DNA from: Mesobacillus zeae
Lineage (GTDB): Bacteria; Bacillota; Bacilli; Bacillales; Cytobacillaceae
NCBI RefSeq assembly: GCF_003570705.1
Contig: NZ_QWVT01000007.1
Coordinates: forward strand, 51,357 to 115,356
Reading direction: 5' to 3'
Length of the DNA stretch: 64,000 bases
Within the stretch, counting starts at the first letter, position 1, and every line of letters starts with the position of its first letter. Shown piece by piece: positions 41,860 to 49,382 of this stretch. Under the pieces are notes generated by a model. That model saw nothing but the letters and a program-made list of their open reading frames with translations. It had not been told where the DNA came from and ran no database searches. A program made the translations under genes and the position numbers.

Positions 41860-43080
41860 TTAAATAATTTTTTCTAAATATAAGACCGCTTTATCAGCCT
41901 TCCCAATGCTTTTATAATGGCTGGAAAGCAGCTTATAAAATTTGTTAAGGTCAACGGTCAGCGCATTGCAGCCGTTGACAGCAGGTAGAACCTTTGTCTC
42001 AAGATATTCAACAGACTTGTCAGGTGAGTTAATTGAAAGCAAATAATAATTCACAAGTATTAGATATCTTTTGTTATCAAGTTCTTTAGCTAAATCATTC
42101 ACTTGGGAAAATATTGTTCTTGCCTCTTCCTGCTCACCTAATTCATACTGGGTTTCTCCAATTGAAAACAATGTTACAAGATAATTAAAGGTGTCCGGCT
42201 TTTGAAGTGAGAGGCTCTTCTTATAATAATACAGAGCCTTTTCGGTCTCACCCATCTTCGACTGCAAATAGCCCATATTGTGAAATACCTGCGCCTTAAA
42301 AACGAGGTCTTCTAGCAGGGACAAATTTCTGATCAAATGCTGCAAGCAGCTTAACGCCTCTTCATAAATTTTAGACTGGGTATAGCTTATAGCTAGAAGC
42401 ATGAGTGTGTGAAGAATCCTAATAAAGTTATGAGTGTTTTTGAAGGATTGAAGGGCCTGATTTCCAAAATGTATTGAATGTCCCGTCTGCTCCAAGAATG
42501 CTTTTGAAAGCGAGATATCATAAAGAAGTTCTCCACGGTCAATACCATCCATCCATTCCGGTAGCAGACTAATAAGTATTTCATCCGCTTTTTGGTAATT
42601 CCCCTTCTTCAATAACAATACAGCATTTAGATAGCGGAATAAACAATTCTCATATTGGGAAAAATTTTTCTTATGTTTATTCAGCATTTCCTGCTGCTTT
42701 TCCGCCTCAGGAATTTTTCCTATAAAGATTAAGTATCGGTACTTGGCCATTTCATATAAATAGAGGCTGGAGGAAAAAGGAATGACGTGTTCCTTTTCCT
42801 TTAATTTGCTCATCAAAATTTCGGCATCATCTTTCAGTTGGTAATCAATCAGTTCGTTCAGTTCGGCTAGAAGTCCCTTAATTTGGCCTTCCTGTCCCTG
42901 GATTTCCTCCTGATCGATGCCTAGGCGCTCAAGCAGCATTTTTACTGTTTCTTCATTGGCTTCCTTCGAATTGCCTTCGATTTTGCTCAAATGGGGAACA
43001 GAACAGATTCCTGCCGCGAGTTCCTTTTGTGTCATGCCCAATTGCGTTCTGAAATATTTGATCAACGGACCGAATTCCAT
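41860..43080 (-). CDS. XRE HTH-TPR transcriptional regulator (RRNPP-like)
   Basis: About 406 residues. N-terminal XRE HTH (GPLIKYFRTQLGMTQKELAAGICSVPHLSKIE, about 3-35), then tetratricopeptide helices through residue 400 (for example AQVFHNMGYLQSKMGETEKALYYYKKSL). This is the PlcR/NprR/AimR layout, where the TPR groove binds a re-imported peptide. ATG at 43080 follows AGGTGA; an upstream in-frame ATG (43095) overlaps that site. The gene lies between a secreted protease gene and the micro-ORF on one strand. Confidence 0.85.
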   Translation of the reverse strand: MEFGPLIKYFRTQLGMTQKELAAGICSVPHLSKIEGNSKEANEETVKMLLERLGIDQEEIQGQEGQIKGLLAELNELIDYQLKDDAEILMSKLKEKEHVIPFSSSLYLYEMAKYRYLIFIGKIPEAEKQQEMLNKHKKNFSQYENCLFRYLNAVLLLKKGNYQKADEILISLLPEWMDGIDRGELLYDISLSKAFLEQTGHSIHFGNQALQSFKNTHNFIRILHTLMLLAISYTQSKIYEEALSCLQHLIRNLSLLEDLVFKAQVFHNMGYLQSKMGETEKALYYYKKSLSLQKPDTFNYLVTLFSIGETQYELGEQEEARTIFSQVNDLAKELDNKRYLILVNYYLLSINSPDKSVEYLETKVLPAVNGCNALTVDLNKFYKLLSSHYKSIGKADKAVLYLEKII

Positions 43081-43183
43081 GTGTTCACCTGCCATTTATA
43101 TTAAATGTAACATTTTTTCACTGAAGGTAAACAGTCATAAAGTCTCATTTTTCTCATTTTTCACTATATTTGTATGATTTATT

Positions 43184-43226
43184 AAAAAAAAGAGAAGCAG
43201 CTGGAGGAAAAACCACCAGCTGTTCT
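43184..43226 (-). terminator. Terminator of the subtilisin gene
   Basis: Minus strand AACAGCTGGTGG and CCTCCAGCTGCT form an imperfect stem around TTTTT, followed by TCTCTTTTTTT. Confidence 0.8.
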
Positions 43227-43235
43227 TTCTTTTAA

Positions 43236-44495
43236 CTATCTTACGCGAGGGAATCCGAAACCTGATGCATAATCGTCTCCCGTCATTGCGCCTGTACCAC
43301 CCTTAATGTCATAAAGCTTTGCACGCCTTTGCAGCTCTACACGCATCTGGACATTGCTCAATGCTTTATTTGAAGACCACAGTTTAGCTGCAAGTCCTGC
43401 AATATGCGGTGTAGCCATGGATGTTCCGCTCATAGTCGTATAGCCGCCTGAAACGGAAGTCGAGTAAACAGATCCGCCCGGTGCTGCAACTTCTACATCT
43501 CTCTCTTGAATGATGTAATCTCCATCAGTGTTTGGATTGCCTCTTGATGAAAAATCGGAAACCTTATGTGTGCCATTGACAAAAGTATTATCAAGCGATG
43601 CTACCGCGACTGCGTTCACAAGAGCGCCTGGATAGCCAATCGTATTGCTGCTCGGCCCGCTGTTTCCAGCTGCCGCAATGACTAGGACACCTTTGCTGTA
43701 GGCATAGTCAACAGCGCTGGCAATCATGGTATTTTTTGAGCTTGATCCAAGAGACATGTTAATGACAACTTTCGTGCCCGTTCGCGCACTTTCATCTGCT
43801 GCATGTCGGATTGCTGCAGAAATATCATCAGAATAACCTGATCCGCTGTCATTTAGTACTTTATATCCCCAAAGCTCCGATTGCGGAGCGACACCGTAAA
43901 TGCCTGAACCCGTGCTGCCGCCATTCGCTACTGCTGTTCCGGAGACATGTGTTCCATGTCCTTGGCGGTCAACGCATGTACCATTGATAATCGGTGCACT
44001 CGTTTGGGTAAAATCCTTACATTGTTCTACATTGCTGGCCAAATCTGGGTGATTCCTATTGATCCCGGTATCAAGGACTGCAACCTTGACTCCATCGCCG
44101 CCGGATGTCGACTGAATGGCTGAATCATTATAGATGGCAGCAATTCCCCATGGTGTCTGGTCTGAAGGGATAGCGAGCGCTGAAGCATCGCCAGGTTTTG
44201 TTTCCACAGTCGTATCGAGAGTCACTTCAGGTACTAGTTCTACTTTCAGGTTTTTATTTTTTTTGAGAGCCAGATACTGGCTGGAGTTAACAGTGGTCGT
44301 GAAACCCTCCCCGCCAAAATCCCAGCGCTTGCCATAATTCTGTTTTGCCATCGCCTCTGCTGAATTTGTTCCTTTTATTAAAACCCGGTATGTTTCCTGC
44401 TTGCCTGCCTCCTGTCCGAAAGCACCCGTAGCAAAAACTGATAGAAGTAACAGCATACTAAGTAGTGTAGAACCGAAAACCTTTTTTCTCCTCAT
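43236..44495 (-). CDS. Secreted subtilisin-like serine protease (S8)
   Basis: 419 residues: signal peptide (MRRKKVFGSTLLSMLLLLSV...GAFG), an I9-like propeptide (about 32-100, YRVLIKGTNSAEAMAKQ), then the S8 catalytic domain with Asp in VAVLDTGIN (about 141), His in GHGTHVSGT (about 181) and Ser in GTSMATP (about 357). AGAGGTGAAAGG precedes the ATG. The next gene downstream is the TPR regulator, suggesting quorum control as for NprA by NprR (inferred). Confidence 0.93.
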   Translation of the reverse strand: MRRKKVFGSTLLSMLLLLSVFATGAFGQEAGKQETYRVLIKGTNSAEAMAKQNYGKRWDFGGEGFTTTVNSSQYLALKKNKNLKVELVPEVTLDTTVETKPGDASALAIPSDQTPWGIAAIYNDSAIQSTSGGDGVKVAVLDTGINRNHPDLASNVEQCKDFTQTSAPIINGTCVDRQGHGTHVSGTAVANGGSTGSGIYGVAPQSELWGYKVLNDSGSGYSDDISAAIRHAADESARTGTKVVINMSLGSSSKNTMIASAVDYAYSKGVLVIAAAGNSGPSSNTIGYPGALVNAVAVASLDNTFVNGTHKVSDFSSRGNPNTDGDYIIQERDVEVAAPGGSVYSTSVSGGYTTMSGTSMATPHIAGLAAKLWSSNKALSNVQMRVELQRRAKLYDIKGGTGAMTGDDYASGFGFPRVR

Positions 44496-44543
44496 CCTTT
44501 CACCTCTTCCAAAATATTCACAGCCTTCTGTGGCTGCTTCATC

Positions 44544-44573
44544 ATTATAATTTCAATTTTCTGATATCCGCAA
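44544..44573 (-). promoter_or_regulatory. Candidate promoter of the subtilisin gene
   Basis: Minus strand TTGCGG (44568-44573), 18-bp spacer, TATAAT (44544-44549). A CAGCC/GGCTG inverted repeat lies in the transcribed leader. Confidence 0.55.
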
Positions 44574-44746
44574 TCATCAGACAGGATATTCTAATTGGGA
44601 AAATCCCTTGCTCTCTTGGCAGTTTGCTGAATCCGGTATCTTTTTCCATGTTTAATTGAAAAATAGATTGACTCCTTTTACAAACTACTGGAATATTGAA
44701 ACAAATATAGAGTCGTATTTAAATGTTACAAGGAGGAGCTTAAAAA

Positions 44747-45529
44747 ATGATAAAAAAGTTAAAGGAAGAAGACAATGCCCAACTGTCAGAATTTCTAGCA
44801 GAAGAGCGATCTATGAATCTCTTTATCATTGGAGATATTGAAGCATTTGGATATGATACTGATTTTCAGGAGTTATGGGGGGATTTCTCGGAAAGCGGAA
44901 AGCTTCGTGCCGTCCTGCTAAGATATTTTGAAATGTTCATTCCTTACGCAAAGGGGCCTTTTGATGTGGAGGGTTTCGGCAACATCATAAAAAAATGTTG
45001 CAGCAGTCCTATATTATCAGGAAAAAAAGAGATAGCTGAACAATTTGAACATATGTCAGGACTAAATCTTGGTGAGAAGAACGAAACTTATTTTGCGGAG
45101 CTTCTTTCTCTCAGTGAGATAGGAACAAGCGACCATTCTATCAAAAAGGCGACAATTGAGGACATTGACCGAATTATCGGGCTGCGGTCCTCCATCGGGG
45201 AATTCAAAATGGGGCCTAATGCCCGGGATTTGCTTCTGAAAACGTTCGAAAGTAAAACAGGCCGAACTTACTATATGGAAGAGGAAGGAAGAATGATTGC
45301 TTCCGCCTCGACAACCGCTGAAAGTTCAAATGCAGCGATGATTGTAGCTGTTTGTTCCCTGAAGGAATACCGTCGTCAGGGGTTCGCTACAGCAGTCATG
45401 CAACGGTTGATTTGTGATATGCTTGCTGAAAATAAAGTTCTTTGCCTCTTCTACTCCAATCCGAAAGCAGGCCGGATCTATAAGCGCCTAGGCTTCAAAG
45501 ATATTGGGATGTGGACCATGTTCAGATAA
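44747..45529 (+). CDS. GNAT-family N-acetyltransferase
   Basis: 260 residues; the C-terminal half is GNAT (ATIEDIDRIIGLRSSIGEF..., AMIVAVCSLKEYRRQGFATAVMQRLICDML as the acetyl-CoA loop R/Q-x-x-G-x-A, and LFYSNPKAGRIYKRLGFKDIGMW). The N-terminal half looks like a degenerate second GNAT unit. Substrate unknown. AAGGAGGAG precedes the ATG. Confidence 0.85.
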   Translation: MIKKLKEEDNAQLSEFLAEERSMNLFIIGDIEAFGYDTDFQELWGDFSESGKLRAVLLRYFEMFIPYAKGPFDVEGFGNIIKKCCSSPILSGKKEIAEQFEHMSGLNLGEKNETYFAELLSLSEIGTSDHSIKKATIEDIDRIIGLRSSIGEFKMGPNARDLLLKTFESKTGRTYYMEEEGRMIASASTTAESSNAAMIVAVCSLKEYRRQGFATAVMQRLICDMLAENKVLCLFYSNPKAGRIYKRLGFKDIGMWTMFR

Positions 45530-45638
45530 CGCAAACAGAGCCTCTTCTTTGCCAGACGGGTAAAGGAAGCCCCTTATCCTCCATTAATCGAACAATTAGC
45601 ATCCACACTGGCAAGCCATTCTATAAAACTCGGGAAAG

Positions 45639-45776
45639 TTAATGAAGTACACTAATCAGCAACATGATATCCTCATAGATTTGCTGCTTAAATTCTTGTT
45701 CTCGGCACTTTTCATAGTCATGAATCAGCCGGCCAAGTTCCTTGATGAAAAACTTTTTCTCTTCTTCCTGGATCAT
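45639..45776 (-). CDS. Small protein of an unnamed family (paralogue of 41117-41272)
   Basis: 45 residues. ATG at 45776 has AAGGAG 7-8 nt upstream (an ATG two codons earlier is too close). It contains KELGRLIHDYEKCREQEFKQQIYEDIMLL, clearly related to the 51-residue protein at 41117-41272. Function unknown. Confidence 0.65.
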   Translation of the reverse strand: MIQEEEKKFFIKELGRLIHDYEKCREQEFKQQIYEDIMLLISVLH

Positions 45777-46008
45777 GTGCATACTCCTTTTGTAGGTAAA
45801 AAGTCACGTTACTCTAAATATCGCCCAACCATTGAATGAAGTGAATAATATTCCAGCGGTCGCGGCAACTGTGATTAGATGGTTTTCATGTTAGTAGCTC
45901 CTTTGTAATGATACAGACTAATAGTAAAGTTCTGGTTAATAGATTGGTTTCAATAAAAGCTTGTTAAGAATGAAGATGTTTCCACCCATTAACCTGAAAT
46001 TTTTTTAT

Positions 46009-46055
46009 AAAAAGAGCCAAAAACCCTTGATTTTTCTAGGTTTGCGGCTCTTTTT
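46009..46055. terminator. Strong bidirectional hairpin
   Basis: AAAAAGAGCC (46009-46018) and GGCTCTTTTT (46046-46055) pair around an inner stem AACC...GGTT. It most likely ends the DUF421 transcript; no plus-strand gene is near. The remaining parts of 45530-46154 hold nothing else I can name. Confidence 0.8.
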
Positions 46056-46154
46056 ACATTGGTTCCTAAAAATGTGTAATCTTCCCAAAACATAAACTTA
46101 ATGACTCTGTAACCTTAATATTTGCAACCTTTTCTTCCATTTTCACGTCTGTTT

Positions 46155-46868
46155 TTATTTGTCCTTCAATTGGTCGTTATAAAGATCAATATGCAAACAG
46201 CCATTGCTATCCACTTGTGCCATAAATACATCTTTTGTGGAAAGTCCCCGCTTGGCCATTTCTTCTTGCAACCATGCCTTGCTTTTTCCCGATTCCAAAA
46301 GCGCTTTGTCCAAAATAGATCCATCCATCAAGACGGTAATTGTCTCTTTTTCCGTTGCGGTCTCAAGCCCAATATCCTTTGGGGTTAGTGCCTGCTTCTC
46401 CTTTTTCAACAAGACGCTCAGTTCCCCTTTTGGCTCTAGGACCGCAAATTCAACGTCAGTAAAAGTAAAAACATTCTTTTCTCGAAGCAAGGAAGATAAC
46501 TCATCAATTGAGTATTTCTCCTTTTTCATGTTTTCCTCAAGTACTTTTCCATCCTTAATCAAGACGGTAGCTTTACCATCGATAATGTCCCGGAATGTTT
46601 TACTTTTAATGGATAAAACATCAACAAGATAAGTCGTCGTCCCGAAAATAACAATTGCCGTGATTCCATGTAAGATATTATTTTCCAGCCCCATGATCAC
46701 TTCCCCGGCAATGCTTCCAATTGTAATGCCAGATACATATTCAAAAAAGGATAGTTCAGCAAGCTGTTTTTTCCCGACTAGCTTTGTCATGATGAAGAGC
46801 ATGAATAAAAAAATAAACGATCTAACGATTAAATCGAGATATTCCGGCAATGAATACACCCCAGACAT
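46155..46868 (-). CDS. DUF421 membrane protein (YetF/YrbG family)
   Basis: 237 residues: three N-terminal membrane helices (about 8-75) with FLFMLFIMTKLVGKKQLAELSFFEYVSGITIGSIAGE, the DUF421 signature, then a soluble domain with AKRGLSTKDVFMAQVDSNG. Family function is unclear (linked to spore or envelope properties in B. subtilis paralogues). No clear ribosome binding site precedes the ATG at 46868, so the start is uncertain. Confidence 0.82.
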   Translation of the reverse strand: MSGVYSLPEYLDLIVRSFIFLFMLFIMTKLVGKKQLAELSFFEYVSGITIGSIAGEVIMGLENNILHGITAIVIFGTTTYLVDVLSIKSKTFRDIIDGKATVLIKDGKVLEENMKKEKYSIDELSSLLREKNVFTFTDVEFAVLEPKGELSVLLKKEKQALTPKDIGLETATEKETITVLMDGSILDKALLESGKSKAWLQEEMAKRGLSTKDVFMAQVDSNGCLHIDLYNDQLKDK

Positions 46869-47115
46869 TCAAGTTTTGATGCATTTCCTTCTATATAATA
46901 GTGTGTACAGACCCGGAAAATGTATGCAAATACATTTAGAGTCAAAACCAGCATTGGAGAAAAAGCCCTTTTGTTCCATGCTTACATTTTGTGATTGTAG
47001 AATAATTGTAACAATCCCTACATTTTTATACTGATATCGAATTTATAATGAACTTATAAATGCAATGAAGCTTTTACTCATTTGCATGCAATAAAAGTAA
47101 AGTATGGTGATGATC

Positions 47116-48297
47116 ATGCATGGACAAAGAACGCCTATTATTGGGAAACACCCACATGGAAAAGGCATGCACCCTGGTGCTGTCGATTTCGATGTAAATC
47201 CATATATTATTATCTGGGAAGTTACAAGAGCTTGCCAGCTAAAATGCGTGCACTGCCGCGCAGATGCCCAAACAGAACCCGATCCCCGCGAGCTTTCGCA
47301 TGAGGAAGGGCTGAACCTGATCGACCAAATCTACGAGATGGACAACCCTATGCTTGTTTTTACAGGCGGAGACTGCATGATGCGGGAAGATCTGTTTGAC
47401 CTCGCCGACTATGCTGTAAAAAAAGGCATGCGCGTCTCCATGACGCCAAGCGCAACGCCAACGGTGACAAAAGAGAAAATGGCAAGGGCAAAGGAAGTTG
47501 GACTGTCGCGCTGGGGATTCAGCATAGATGGCCCAACGCCGGAAATCCATGACCATTTTCGCGGTACTCCTGGGGCTTTCGATTTAACGCTTGAAAAAAT
47601 CCAGTACTTGAATGAACTTAATATGCCTCTGCAAATCAACACAGTCATATCCAGATACAATTATGACCATCTTGAGGAAATGGTGCAGCTTGTAACAGAT
47701 ATGAAAGCGGTCATGTGGTACATTTTCCTTCTTGTACCGACAGGACGCGGTCAAATCGAAGACTGCCTCACTCCCGCAGAGCATGAAAAAGTATTCAGGT
47801 GGCTTTATGATTTGAGCAAAACAGCTCCTTTTGACATTAAGACAACTGCAGCCCAGCATTACCGCCGGGTCGTTTTCCAGCAAAAAGCACGGGAACATCT
47901 TGTGGACAAAACGGAGATCAACTATGCTGATACACTTACAAAAGATATGGCCTCTGTTATTGACGGTCTAAAGCGCGCTCCTAAAGGTGTGAATGACGGA
48001 AATGGTTTTGCTTTTGTTTCCCATATCGGAGACGTCATGCCAAGCGGGCTCCTCCCTATTGTTGGCGGGAACGTACGGGAAAAACCGCTGGCAGAGATTT
48101 ATCGTGAAGCAAAAGTGTTCAAGGACCTTCGCCGCCCTGATAACTACAAAGGAAAGTGCGGTGTCTGCGAATTCAGGCATGTATGCGGAGGCTCCCGTTC
48201 CAGAACATACGCAATGACCGGTGACTACATGGAAAGCGAACCATTCTGCGTATACATTCCCGAAGCAATGAGAAAAAAAGGAAAAGTTCACGGTTGA
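47116..48297 (+). CDS. Radical SAM/SPASM protein (TIGR04053-like)
   Basis: About 393 residues. CQLKCVHC (Cys cluster at about residues 40-47) binds the radical-SAM 4Fe-4S cluster; GGDCMMREDLFDL follows as the SAM region; the C-terminal SPASM domain has CGVCEFRHVCGGSRSRTYAMTGDYMESEPFC with auxiliary-cluster cysteines. Related to AhbC/AhbD and to the TIGR04053 family, whose substrate is unknown. No small precursor peptide gene is beside it. Several ATGs are possible at 47104-47116. Confidence 0.87.
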   Translation: MHGQRTPIIGKHPHGKGMHPGAVDFDVNPYIIIWEVTRACQLKCVHCRADAQTEPDPRELSHEEGLNLIDQIYEMDNPMLVFTGGDCMMREDLFDLADYAVKKGMRVSMTPSATPTVTKEKMARAKEVGLSRWGFSIDGPTPEIHDHFRGTPGAFDLTLEKIQYLNELNMPLQINTVISRYNYDHLEEMVQLVTDMKAVMWYIFLLVPTGRGQIEDCLTPAEHEKVFRWLYDLSKTAPFDIKTTAAQHYRRVVFQQKAREHLVDKTEINYADTLTKDMASVIDGLKRAPKGVNDGNGFAFVSHIGDVMPSGLLPIVGGNVREKPLAEIYREAKVFKDLRRPDNYKGKCGVCEFRHVCGGSRSRTYAMTGDYMESEPFCVYIPEAMRKKGKVHG

Positions 48298-48357
48298 ACC
48301 AGGCTTCAAATGGCAATTGCCTGTTGAACATACTCTTTTAAGGATGGTGCCGTATCC

Positions 48358-48654
48358 ATGATTACAATCGAAAATCATGCATTAAAATGGTTTGAAAGTG
48401 AGTTCAGTACACAAAAGCCGTTTTTCATCCGACTATACCCTCAATACGCTGGATTTGGAGAGAAGAACAAAGGTTACAGCCTTGCATTTTCACTCGAGCA
48501 GCCGGCAAATGCTGCCGAGCAGCAGGAGATTGATGGCATTACCTTCTACTTCGAATCAAATGACACCTGGTTTTTCCAAGACACAGACGTTGAAATTAAG
48601 GTCTGCGACCAAACAAGTGAAATCTGTGCTTCCTATAAAGAAACTCAGCATTAA
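48358..48654 (+). CDS. HesB/IscA-like protein (YneR-like)
   Basis: 98 residues with the HesB-like start MITIENHALKWFESEF, FFIRLYPQYAGFGEKNKGYSLAFSLEQP, and C-terminal CDQTSEIC. It lacks the CxC pair of true A-type Fe-S carriers, as does B. subtilis YneR. Some HesB-like proteins are selenoproteins elsewhere; here the codon is a normal Cys. It is 60 bp after the radical SAM gene, possibly one operon. Confidence 0.75.
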   Translation: MITIENHALKWFESEFSTQKPFFIRLYPQYAGFGEKNKGYSLAFSLEQPANAAEQQEIDGITFYFESNDTWFFQDTDVEIKVCDQTSEICASYKETQH

Positions 48655-48666
48655 CCTCTAATAAAT

Positions 48667-48700
48667 TCCGGTGCTCTCCCAGCGAGGGCGCCGGTTTTTT
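48667..48700 (+). terminator. Terminator after the HesB-like gene
   Basis: CCGGTGC and GCGCCGG pair (one wobble) followed by TTTTTTT. Confidence 0.85.
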
Positions 48701-48970
48701 TGAAGAGCTAGGCCCGGTGCTGCGTTTTTTCTGGATTCATTCTGAGCTTTCAGTGAAAATTAAGCAAAAATAGAAATGCGAAAAATACTGATACTGAAAA
48801 ACGAGTCTTCCGCACTACCTTGACCTGCAATTACAATCCCTGTAATTCTCCAATAACCAGAACCCCCGCAAATGCCTCTTCAGCATTCAGCCTCTAGCTT
48901 TTAGGCTGCCGAGAAAAATCAATTACGAAGATGCAAATGTAATTCGTATAGATATAGACAGGGTTGAGGA

Positions 48971-49186
48971 TTGAGTCGATTTTTTAACCGGAATACGAAC
49001 CAATCTGCAGTTAATTGGAAATTCATTGAAGCAATTGCAAATAGATTAGCCATTACCGTAGATAGCATTCTTACCAAAGCAAAATCCTCTCAATACGCCT
49101 CTGTGGAGCCGGTTACATATAGTACTCAGGGAGACCACTTGCTAATAAAGGGGGTAAAAGCATATTTCCTCCTCAATATGCCTTGA
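48971..49186 (+). pseudogene. Possible remnant of an XRE-type regulator
   Basis: 71-codon frame from a TTG without ribosome binding site. NWKFIEAIANRLAITVDSIL resembles the last HTH helix of Cro/CI proteins, but the rest of the domain is absent. Low confidence. No other gene is visible in 48701-49337. Confidence 0.25.
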
Positions 49187-49337
49187 AAGGCCATCACGTT
49201 TCCCCCAAAAAACGAACAGTTTTTTTAAAAAAACCTTAAACAAAAATATATCGTCTTTCTCAGCTAAGCTAGCTAAAGGATGACGATCAACTTTTTTATT
49301 CATCTACTTAAAAAGGTCACTATCTCTTCAATTCAAA

Positions 49338-49360
49338 GAGCCCCTGTGCTGCAGGGGCTC
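49338..49360. terminator. Terminator of selB
   Basis: GAGCCCCTG and CAGGGGCTC form a perfect 9-bp stem; the minus-strand trailer is UUUG, so termination may be weak. Confidence 0.75.
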
Positions 49361-49382
49361 TCTACTTTTTCTATTTATATTT

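Noticed and set aside
48700..49337. tRNA-Sec gene near selB
   Set aside because: No cloverleaf or T-loop signature seen here or in 51267-51607.
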